A stretch of DNA of 14,250 bases from positions 42,538,955 through 42,553,204 of the forward strand of contig CM060323.1 in assembly GCA_030674155.1 (NCBI GenBank). The letters are read 5' to 3'. Positions 7,817 through 14,250 of the stretch are shown one piece after another. The position numbers were made by a program, and so were the translations under genes. This DNA comes from Stramonita haemastoma (lineage: Eukaryota > Mollusca > Gastropoda > Neogastropoda > Muricidae). Numbering within the stretch: position 1 is the first letter of the stretch; every line of letters begins with the position of its first letter. The notes under the pieces are model-generated. The model saw nothing but the letters and a program-made list of their open reading frames with translations, was not told the DNA's origin and ran no database searches.

Positions 7817-8112
7817 CAAGGGGGCAGGATAGCTCAGTGGTCAGAGGAACTCGCTTATCACCCAGCCAAGGTTAAGCAGCATCGAGCGGGTTACCAAGTG
7901 GGTGGGTGAACGTTTCCGCGCCTTGGCTTTATACAGTCCCCCCTTCACCCAGCTGTCAATGGGGACCCGCCCCAACTCTTTAGGGTAGGGAAGGTAAAGC
8001 CCCCGAGGGAGAGGGGAAAGGGCCCCCCCTCAAAAGCTGGCCCCAGGAGAAGCCGAGGGGCCGACGCCTCCTCCCCCTCGACCGCCCTTTTTTTAAAAAC
8101 ACCTTTACCTTT
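7817..8112 (+). mobile_element. Chimeric tRNA / 5S rRNA-headed SINE
   Basis: The element starts with a tRNA-like 5' half: GGGGCAGGA, then TAGCTCAGTGG (7830-7840), which fits the pol III A box TRGCNNAGNGG, then a CTCGCTTATCAC segment like a tRNA-Ala anticodon arm. Where the tRNA B box should come, the sequence instead matches the internal control region of 5S rRNA. It has GTTAAGCAGCATCGAGC (7871-7887, 5S box A), GGGTTACC (7888-7895, intermediate element) and TGGGTGGGTGAACGTT (7899-7914, box C). A body of about 190 bases follows, unlike either RNA, ending in CACCTTTACCTTTT as a probable simple 3' tail. The body from about 7980 has swollen G and C runs. A SINE encodes no protein and would be transcribed by RNA polymerase III. 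I cannot name the family; the 5S similarity is clear by eye. Confidence 0.8.
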
Positions 8113-8426
8113 TAAAATTTTTCCAAATTATTCTGAAAGCTTTAGAATACTAAAACCCTCAAAAATGTCTTTGTTTACCAAACACAGCAATACCCAAACA
8201 CAATCAAAACCCTGTTTCTGGTAAAACCTTATGCGGGTTTTTTTTTTTTTTTTTTTTCTCCTCTCTCTCCATCCATTCAAAGCAATAAAATCAACTCGGG
8301 CAGTGACAAACAGTATATCAGGTGACATCGGCAGGTGAGGGCGGTTCCACTATGCAGAAACCATAAACCATGAAGAGAAACTAAAGGTATAATAAAATAA
8401 AAACACACAGTTCTAAATGATAGAGG
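8113..8426. other. Non-repetitive island with T20 run, no gene
   Basis: Complex AT-rich sequence interrupted by 20 consecutive T (8238-8257) and a short TC patch. The T run followed by complex DNA could be the tail of a minus-strand retroposon, but no body is recognisable. Confidence 0.4.
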
Positions 8427-8488
8427 TGTTTTTTTTTTGTTTGTTTGTTGTTGTTGTTTTTTTTGTTGTTGTTTTTTTTTTGGGGGGG
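8427..8488. repeat. T / TTG / G low-complexity tract
   Basis: Runs of T with GTTT and GTT units end in seven G (8482-8488). This is simple-sequence DNA only. Confidence 0.85.
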
Positions 8489-8589
8489 TTCGCTTTTCAA
8501 TACTAAAGCAAACGTACGTGTTAATTTTTAAACAAATAAATATTTCCATGTTTCAAGGCCAGGCGTAAATGAACTGTTCATTTGAGGAA

Positions 8590-8637
8590 CCCCCCCCCCC
8601 CAGCCCCCCCCCCCCCCCCCCCCCCCCACCCCCCCCC
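8590..8637. repeat. Poly-C tract
   Basis: There are 45 C in 48 bases, as runs of 12, 24 and 9 separated by AG and A. The complementary G strand meets G-quadruplex rules. Such long C-runs are also prone to length miscalls. Confidence 0.92.
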
Positions 8638-8828
8638 TGAAACATGTATACATACATCTTTTTGTAATGTCATTATTTGCTTGGCACATGTTGTTGATCA
8701 CGACTGTACTAAATGACACTTGCACAGGGGTCTGTTTGTTGTCTTCTGAGACAAGCGATGACGTTTGGTGTTTGTGAGGCTAAGTCGACACTTTTAATAT
8801 TTTTTAACAAGGTCACACACGTACTCAC
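8638..8828. other. Unique spacer, no gene
   Basis: About 190 bases of complex sequence between the poly-C run and the CACG/CA array. No gene, RNA or element was recognised. Confidence 0.4.
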
Positions 8829-8868
8829 CACGCACGCACGCACGCACGCACGCCGCCCCGCGCGCCGC

Positions 8869-8903
<35 letters not shown>

Positions 8904-9000
8904 CACACACACAGGCACACGCACACACACACACACACACACACCCCACACACACACACACACACACCAACAACACCACACACACACCACACACACACAC
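8829..9000. repeat. (CACG)n - CG-rich - (CA)n alternating purine/pyrimidine array
   Basis: CACG/CGCA units (8829-8852) lead through a CG-rich linker (8851-8868) into CA repeats that continue to 9000 with CAAA, CAGG and CC interruptions. Nearly the whole stretch alternates pyrimidine and purine. It directly abuts the SINE at 9001. Confidence 0.92.
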
Positions 9001-9295
9001 GGGTTTTCGATTCCCGTTCGAGTGGATTTTCCCCCTGGAGTTAACATCATGCTAACTTCACTCTCCCCAAAAGTCTTTCGGATGAGACTATAAACCGAGG
9101 CCCTTGTGCAAAACGCACGCAGAACATCTTGCGCGCCACGTTAAATCCTGTTCCTCTTTTCGTAAGAGTGGGCCATTGTGTGCCGTGAGAAACAGATGAC
9201 AATATTTACACAACTGCATTCACACAGGGGACTGGAGGACAAAATGCACATGAGTGCTTATTCTATTATCCTCGATATAAAAGAATAAAATAAAA
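9001..9295 (+). mobile_element. SINE copy A (best-preserved copy)
   Basis: The element begins against the CA array with GGGTTTTCGATTCCC, a B-box-like GGTTCGATTCC carrying extra T bases. The tRNA-like A-box half is missing, or lost to the CA array. The body contains GAGTTAACAT (9038-9047), CTTTCGGATGAGACTATAAA then CCGAGGCCC (about 9076-9103), CCTCTTTTCG (9153-9162) and GGCCATTGTGTG (9171-9182). The 3' tail GAGTGCTTATTC then TATTATCCTCGATATAAAA (from 9252) runs into ATAAAA units. The GGATGAGAC-TATAAACCGAGG block resembles one I remember from molluscan interspersed repeats, unverified here. The body is shared with 6129-6440 and the tail with 3481, 9336 and 11113 (minus). Confidence 0.78.
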
Positions 9296-9375
9296 AAATA
9301 AAATAAAAATAAACACATGCACGCACGCACACACTGAGTGCTTATTTCCCTTATCCTCGATAAAAAAAAAAAAAA
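9296..9375 (+). mobile_element. Second SINE tail joined to copy A, with poly-A
   Basis: After ATAAAA repeats and a short CACGCACGCA stretch, the tail recurs as CTGAGTGCTTATTTCCCTTA followed by TCCTCGAT (9334-9361) and then 15 A. Its start is 84 bases after the equivalent start in copy A. It is either a tail duplication or a separate 5'-truncated insertion into the A-rich tail of copy A. Confidence 0.6.
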
Positions 9376-9686
9376 AGAATGTTGAATGGTGAACACACAA
9401 GAATGTTGAGGGCATAAATCAACGTATGGCCAAGTTTGGAACATAAACAACAGCCACATAAACAGCTCTTTTTTAAAAGGACATTCCATAAATTTAATTC
9501 TATTGTCTATTTTTTTGGGAAATTTAAACGTTTTAAAATCCGACGCAAAGCTGGGTCCCCCCTCGTAAGCAATCTAAGTTTTGAACGATGATAGCAGAAG
9601 ATGATTGCTTTCGATCCATGTAATATCTGACTTTTTGGTTTGGTGCTTGACAAGATTCAGTGCTATATATAAATTCTATACATTTT
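9376..9686. other. Non-repetitive island, no gene
   Basis: About 310 bases of complex AT-rich sequence precede the trinucleotide array. The minus-strand frame 9220-9489 runs across SINE and poly-A sequence and is not a gene. Confidence 0.4.
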
Positions 9687-9687
9687 T

Positions 9688-9718
<31 letters not shown>

Positions 9719-9757
9719 ATGAGATGATGATGAGATGATGATTGATGATCATCATCA

Positions 9758-9802
<45 letters not shown>

Positions 9803-9849
9803 TGCTGTTGTTGTTGTTGCTCCTCTTTGTAGCATAGTAGTATAGTAGT

Positions 9850-9880
<31 letters not shown>

Positions 9881-9883
9881 GTA

Positions 9884-9961
<78 letters not shown>

Positions 9962-9976
9962 CAGCAGTACAGTAGT

Positions 9977-10052
<76 letters not shown>

Positions 10053-10108
10053 CCACCACCACCACCACCACCACCACTACCACCAACATCATCATCATCA
10101 TCATCATC

Positions 10109-10145
<37 letters not shown>

Positions 10146-10176
10146 TCATCACCACCACCACCACCACCACCACTAC

Positions 10177-10235
<59 letters not shown>

Positions 10236-10263
10236 CATCACCACCACCCCCCACCACCACTAC

Positions 10264-10299
<36 letters not shown>

Positions 10300-10327
10300 T
10301 CACCCCTCACCACCACCACCACTACCC

Positions 10328-10378
<51 letters not shown>

Positions 10379-10395
10379 CCACCACCATCATCATC
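9687..10395. repeat. Higher-order trinucleotide array (GAT, ATC, TAG, CAT, CAC)
   Basis: About 710 bases are built from related triplets. The order is GAT/ATGATT units (9687-9749), a strand switch to ATC units (9750-9802), short GTT and GCA blocks, a long TAG block (about 9874-9975), then alternating CAT and CAC blocks. The CAC blocks end in CACTACC at 10075, 10171, 10258 and 10320, giving a higher-order repeat of (CAT)n-(CAC)n-TAC with spacings of 96, 87 and 62 bases. Minus-strand frames of Asp, Met, Leu, Val and Tyr homopolymers are repeat translations. Confidence 0.94.
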
Positions 10396-10567
10396 CTTAC
10401 ATACAACAGTTTTGAATCTTGACTGTGTTTTTTTTGTGTTTTCTTCAGTAATTTTTTCTTTTTTTTTTTTTTTTACAAAATAGATTAATTTTCCTCTTTC
10501 CTCTCGCCCCCCTCCCCCCCCTCCCACTCCCCCCCCCCCCCCCCCCCACCCCCCCCCCCCCCCACCC
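10396..10567. repeat. T-rich and poly-C low-complexity tract
   Basis: A T-rich stretch with a T16 run (10459-10474) is followed by a C-rich tract (10507-10567) with only scattered T and A interruptions. The TTTTCTTCAG at 10439-10448 looks like a splice acceptor, but no exon follows. The C tract is a candidate quadruplex on the minus strand. Confidence 0.8.
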
Positions 10568-10736
10568 TATTCTTTCTTTCCACAATCCGCAACACACATG
10601 CAACGTTGCAGACTGCTTTCTGCGGCCCTACACCCGCTCCCAGTAATTTAGTTGACATCTGAGAAAGTGGCAAAAAAGCACGACGACCTTTCAAATACTA
10701 AAAAAAAAAAATGGGAAAGTTCAGAGAAAAAAAATG
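10568..10736. other. Unique spacer, no gene
   Basis: About 170 bases of complex sequence with an A12 run near 10699-10710. No gene or RNA was recognised. Confidence 0.4.
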
Positions 10737-11110
10737 TTTGAAAAATTCACAAGGGTTAGTATTGGTGTTAGTGTTTTTTTTTGTTTTGTTTTTTTTTTTA
10801 TTGTGTGTTGTGTTTTGGTTTGTGTTTCTGTGTTGTGTTTGTTTGTGTTTTGTTTGGGGTTTTTTTGTGTTTTTGTTTTTTGTTGTGTGTTGTGTGTGTT
10901 ATGTTGTTTTTGTGTGTTGTGTTTGTTGTTTTTGTTTTGTGTTGTTTTTGTGTTTTTTGTTTGTTTTGTGTTTTTGTGTGTGAGTGTGTTGTGTGAAAGT
11001 TCCCGAATAAGATTTGAAAGTTCACAAGGTTTTTGATAGTGGTTGTTGTTTTTTGTGTGTTTGGTTTGTGTGTGGTGTGTGGGTGTTGTGTGTGTGTGGT
11101 GTGTGTGTGA
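10737..11110. repeat. Degenerate T/G-rich array containing a direct repeat
   Basis: TTTG, TGTG and TTGTG units fill most of the region. A non-simple motif occurs twice in the same orientation: TTTGAAAAATTCACAAGGGT at 10737 and TTTGAAAGTTCACAAGGTTT at 11013, each followed by TGGTGTTAGTG- or GATAGTGG-type sequence and a TG tract. The 276-base spacing suggests one duplicated unit of spacer plus TG tract. Plus-strand frames are Phe/Val/Cys runs and are not genes. Confidence 0.8.
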
Positions 11111-11148
11111 AACTCTTTATTTCGAGGATGATGAAATAAGTATCTATA
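11111..11148 (-). mobile_element. SINE 3' tail, minus strand, between GT and CA arrays
   Basis: On the minus strand this reads ACTTATTTCATCATCCTCGA then AATAAAGAGTTT, matching the tail family at 3481, 6402, 9252 and 9336. No SINE body is attached. A TG array lies immediately to the left and a CA array immediately to the right on the plus strand. Confidence 0.6.
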
Positions 11149-11150
11149 GC

Positions 11151-11189
<39 letters not shown>

Positions 11190-11350
11190 CACCCCACACA
11201 CACACACCACCACACACACACACCACAACAAACAGACGCAAAGACGTGCGCGCGCGCCCCCCACACAAAACGCATACACACACAAACAAAAAACACACAT
11301 GCATACACAAACGCATGCGCGTGTACACACACATACGTGCATGCATCCAG
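11149..11350. repeat. CA-rich array with CG-rich segment
   Basis: CA repeats (11151-11224) are followed by degenerate CA sequence. This contains GTGCGCGCGCGCC (about 11245-11257) and CGCATGCGCGTGTACACAC (about 11311-11329), both alternating purine/pyrimidine. Confidence 0.88.
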
Positions 11351-11365
11351 AGAGAATGAAGAGAA

Positions 11366-11459
11366 CAGAGACAGACAGACAGACAGACAGACCCCAAAAA
11401 GAGTCAGACAGAGAGAGAGAGACAGAGACACAGAGAGAGAGAGAGAGAGAGAGAGAGGA

Positions 11460-11496
<37 letters not shown>

Positions 11497-11498
11497 AG

Positions 11499-11544
<46 letters not shown>

Positions 11545-11571
11545 AGGAGAGAGAGAGAGAGAGAGAGAGAC
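11366..11571. repeat. (ACAG)n then (GA)n purine tract
   Basis: Five to six ACAG units (about 11369-11391) are followed by GA repeats from 11410 to 11570 with periodic GGA and AGA interruptions. Arg/Glu and Leu/Ser open frames through it are artefacts. Confidence 0.93.
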
Positions 11572-11575
11572 TTTA

Positions 11576-11650
11576 CACAACACACACACACACACACACA
11601 ACACACACACACACCACCCACACACACACACACACAAAACACAAAACACA
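11576..11650. repeat. (CA)n microsatellite running into assembly gap
   Basis: CA repeats with AACAC and CCACC interruptions end at the first N. The true array length cannot be known because the assembly breaks inside it. Confidence 0.93.
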
Positions 11651-11750
11651 NNNNNNNNNNNNNNNNNNNNNNNNNNNNNNNNNNNNNNNNNNNNNNNNNN
11701 NNNNNNNNNNNNNNNNNNNNNNNNNNNNNNNNNNNNNNNNNNNNNNNNNN
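11651..11750. other. Assembly gap of 100 N
   Basis: Exactly 100 N occur, which is the usual placeholder for a scaffold join of unknown size. The flanks are a CA array on the left and complex sequence on the right, so the missing length is probably repeat and the two sides might not be truly adjacent. Confidence 0.97.
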
Positions 11751-12839
11751 CTGAGTCACACTACCACCTGTACACATGCTGACAGCAGCACAACACCGGC
11801 AATCACCTCTCCAATGATAGTCTTTATGGAATGAAGACTTGTTTCTGAGATGCTTCAGGGGGTTCAGATTATTATCTTTTTCAAATTCTACTTACCACAC
11901 ATATGGGAATGACTTTTTTTAGAAAGTTTGGCAAAAATCTGGCGTTTAGCAACTCATGCGCTGTCTTTCACAGTTTCATGATTCAAAACATTATATGATG
12001 CACTGGTTACATAAAAACACTGTTTCACACATCTCTAACCACCTATCAATAAATATGTATTACCACAACTGAATGATCTGAGCGTTGCACACAGTTTATC
12101 CATTACTCGTTTCACATCACATGCTGCCCAAGTTTCCATGCGTTTTCTGGAAACTGACGAAAACTTTGCAGATAACTATGGCAGTTTCTAGCCCAACTTC
12201 ACACCAAACACTTTTTTCTCTGTAAAAACACCACCCAAAGTTTTATCGAAGCCGACCACAACCATAACACATAGCTTTGTACAGTAGTTTTTTGCTGGAT
12301 TATTTCACCGTAAACTTCTATTATACACGCTACTACATAAAACATATATGTACAGGCTGCGCACAGCTTGTTCCCCTCTCACCACCAGTCCTGTACATTA
12401 CACTTCCCATACTAAATTATACGCTGGCACCCAACATCACGACTCCATAAAAACATGCCCTACACAGCCGTAAAGATCCATTCCGACACGCACCGCGAAT
12501 CGCGCTGTCTTAAAAGACTACGGGTTAGAAGGCAGTGATCTATTCTTCAGGGCACATCAGAAAAACTCCGGGGTCAAAGCTGACCACCACCACAACAACC
12601 ACTGACCAAAAAAACTTACCGTTAATCGATCGCCACATAGAAGACACAAGCGTGGGACTGTGGACGACTCTAGTGGCACATAATCACCACATTCTGACGA
12701 ACAATAACATCCCCCCACCCCACCCAACCCAGCCGCTACAACCACAGAAAAGGGAACTAAAAAAAAAAAAGGCAAGAAAGAAATAAAAAAAGAACAATCT
12801 CTTTGTGGTTCTTTTCATACATGAGGAGAATAATGAATT
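11751..12839. other. Longest low-repeat island, no gene identified
   Basis: About 1,090 bases of complex sequence are nearly free of simple repeats. There is a cytosine-rich, CA-flavoured base composition on the plus strand and an A12 run near 12760-12771. On the minus strand about 32 codons ending at 11754 read a hydrophobic, membrane-helix-like run after an upstream stop, without a start codon, supported splice site or known relative. The plus-strand frame 12535-12786 (GTG start, Thr-, Pro- and Lys-rich) is also not convincing. If the window holds part of a host gene, an exon here would be the most likely place, but I cannot support one. Confidence 0.4.
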
Positions 12840-12989
12840 GGGGGGGGGGGGGGGGGGATTGGGGGTGGACGGGCAACAGGGGCCCTATTGTGGACTGATG
12901 GACAAGTCAATTGGTGGAGAGGTAAGGTATGGGGTATTGTGGGTGGCTAGATGACAAGAATGGGAGTGAGGGGGGGGGGGGGGGGGGGC
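12840..12989 (+). repeat. Poly-G runs and G-rich sequence
   Basis: Eighteen G in a row (12840-12857) are followed closely by further G-runs, and a second run of 19 G lies at 12970-12988. Both can form G-quadruplexes in principle and both are difficult to sequence accurately. Confidence 0.88.
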
Positions 12990-13315
12990 GGGGCATGGAT
13001 GGGAGCGGGGAGAGGGGAGGGGGGGGGGAGAGGGAGGGGATGAGAGAGAGGAAGAGAGGAGAGAGGAGAGGAGATGGGAGAGGGAGAGAGAAGAAGAGAG
13101 ATGGGAGAGGGAGAGGGAGGGGGGGGGCTGGACAGAAGGGGAGAGAGGGGGAGGGGGGGGGAGGGTGATACAGAGGAAGAGAGAGGAGAAGAGGAGATGA
13201 GAGGGGAGAGAGGGAGAGGGGAAGAGGGGGAAGGACATGAGGGAATGAGAGGTGGGGGGGGGGTGATATGAGTGAATGATGGGAATGATTCTTTATTGTG
13301 AGAGGAGGAGAGGAT

Positions 13316-13403
<88 letters not shown>
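12990..13403. repeat. Polypurine tract, GGGA/GA repeats
   Basis: The plus strand is almost all A and G. The first part (to about 13260) is GGGAGA-rich with several G-runs, then comes a short mixed patch (13262-13310), then nearly pure GA repeats (13318-13403) with periodic GGAG interruptions. Arg/Gly/Glu frames on the plus strand and Ser/Pro/Leu frames on the minus strand are repeat translations. Confidence 0.93.
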
Positions 13404-13493
13404 TACTTGTAGCCTGTAATGACAAAATCGATAGCTACTTGACCCCCCATCTTTTCCGCGACTAGTCTAACCAGGCGACGTAAACTGCAACAA
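13404..13493. other. Unique spacer between purine and pyrimidine tracts
   Basis: About 90 bases of complex sequence separate a GA array on the left from a TC array on the right. No gene or element was recognised. Confidence 0.45.
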
Positions 13494-13694
13494 CCTCTCC
13501 GTCTCTCTCTGTCTCTATCTCTGTCTCTCTCTCTGTCTGTCTGTCTCCCTCTCTCTGTCTGTTTCTCTCTCTATCTCTCTCTGTCTCTCTCTCTCTGTCT
13601 GTCTGTCTCTTTGTCTCTCTGTCTCTGTCTCTCTCTCTCTATCTCTGTCTCTGTCTGTCTGTCTCTCTGTCTGTCTATCTCTTTATCTATCCCC

Positions 13695-13774
<80 letters not shown>

Positions 13775-13863
13775 TCTACTCCCTCTGGTGGTGTGTGTGT
13801 GTGTCTCTCCCTCTGTCTGTCTGTCTCTCTGTCTCTGTCTCTGCTTCTGCCTCTGTCTGTCGC

Positions 13864-13896
<33 letters not shown>

Positions 13897-13925
13897 GTCT
13901 CTGTCTCTCTCTGTCTCTCTCTGTC

Positions 13926-13997
<72 letters not shown>
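13494..13997. repeat. Polypyrimidine TC / TCTG compound microsatellite
   Basis: About 500 bases of TC and TCTG units contain two long pure TC blocks (about 13708-13768 and 13934-13994), a TCTG/TGTC block at 13863-13892 and one short GT interruption (13790-13803). Plus-strand Leu/Ser/Val/Cys frames up to 163 residues are repeat translations. Confidence 0.94.
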
Positions 13998-14250
13998 AAA
14001 GCACTCACCTATAATGCCCTAGTACCTGCCCCTGTCACCTTCTGCAACCAGCAATGGGAGGAGGGGGAAGGGGGGGGGGTTGGATGGGGAGTGAAGGTGT
14101 GAGGAGGTGGGAGGTGGTAGCCAAGAAGGGAGAGAGAGAGAGAGGAGAGAGAGGAGGGGGTGGAAGTGAGGAAGACATTTTGAAGTTAGTGGGCTGGTTG
14201 TTTGGGTGTTGTTGGCTGCAAAGTGGTATGTTTCTAATGTGCGTGACGAA
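13998..14250. other. G-rich end of window, no gene
   Basis: Complex sequence is followed by a G-rich stretch containing GGG, G5, G10 and G4 runs at 14056-14088, which fit the G-quadruplex rule. A short GA patch lies at about 14131-14153, then T/G-rich sequence runs to the window edge. No gene was recognised. Confidence 0.45.

Noticed and set aside
7871..7925. Possible 5S rRNA gene or pseudogene.
   Set aside because: Only the internal promoter region is present, with tRNA-like sequence before it and non-5S sequence after it, so it is part of a SINE.
9755..10144. Minus-strand frame with poly-Met, poly-Asp, poly-Leu and poly-Tyr blocks, reminiscent of polyamino-acid proteins.
   Set aside because: It is a pure trinucleotide array; the adjacent frames are open with equivalent homopolymers.
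10439..10448. Polypyrimidine tract plus CAG resembling a splice acceptor.
   Set aside because: The following sequence is T-rich and poly-C with no coding potential.
11043..11834. Longest plus-strand open frame (263 residues), His/Thr- then Arg/Glu-rich, crossing the N gap.
   Set aside because: It is the translation of CA and GA microsatellites and passes through 100 N. It has no domain, and the opposite strand is equally open.
11754..11852. Short minus-strand open stretch reading like a single membrane helix next to the gap.
   Set aside because: About 32 codons with no start and no supported splice site; hydrophobic runs of this length occur by chance.
12535..12786. Plus-strand frame of 83 residues, Thr- and Pro-rich with a Lys-rich end.
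   Set aside because: It has a GTG start, its composition follows the local CCA- and AAA-rich sequence, the opposite strand is also open, and no family is recognisable.

Overview
The window looks like non-coding, repeat-saturated DNA from an invertebrate nuclear genome, most plausibly a mollusc or a related lophotrochozoan. This is an inference. It rests on the extreme microsatellite load (about 45% of the bases by eye), on tRNA- and 5S-derived SINEs, and on a fragment of a non-LTR retrotransposon protein of a type I associate with invertebrate genomes. There are no operons, bacterial-type genes or CRISPR arrays, and I found no convincing host protein gene. Almost all long open frames are translated microsatellites (runs of Leu/Ser, Asp, Arg/Glu, Thr/His or Cys/Val).

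Layout. Bases 1-267 hold GAGAGACA, TC and TGTC repeats. Bases 268-1190 form an island with a minus-strand LINE protein fragment (623-817), followed by homopolymer-rich sequence. Bases 1198-1754 are a CA array punctuated at regular intervals by an 11-bp motif. Bases 1849-2559 are a mixed trinucleotide array. Bases 2560-3890 contain G-rich, GA, GT and TTG tracts, then a SINE tail and a minus-strand tRNA-derived SINE. Bases 3891-4660 are featureless single-copy-looking DNA. Bases 4664-5507 are a GA/GACA purine satellite and 5602-5800 a CA array. Bases 6129-6440 are an old SINE copy. Bases 7051-7343 are a minisatellite with a 32-bp unit. Bases 7817-8112 are a SINE whose head joins a tRNA-like 5' half to a 5S-rRNA-like promoter. 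Bases 8590-9000 hold poly-C and CACG/CA arrays. Bases 9001-9375 contain a second, better-preserved copy of the 6129-6440 SINE with a duplicated tail. Bases 9687-10395 are a large GAT/TAG/CAT/CAC array. Bases 10396-11650 contain poly-C, TG, CA and GA arrays ending at a 100-N assembly gap (11651-11750). Bases 11751-12839 are the longest low-repeat island. Bases 12840-13403 are almost pure purine and 13494-13997 almost pure pyrimidine, and the window ends in G-rich DNA.

The parts do not work together as a gene system. The biology here is retroposon insertion (at least three SINE types plus a LINE remnant) and microsatellite expansion. Several arrays abut or interrupt SINE copies. The most interesting observations are the chimeric tRNA/5S SINE head, the CCAGATTTAAA-punctuated CA minisatellite, and the SINE 3' tail seen five times. 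Several islands show exaggerated homopolymers, which suggests residual consensus errors, so fine detail should be read with caution.
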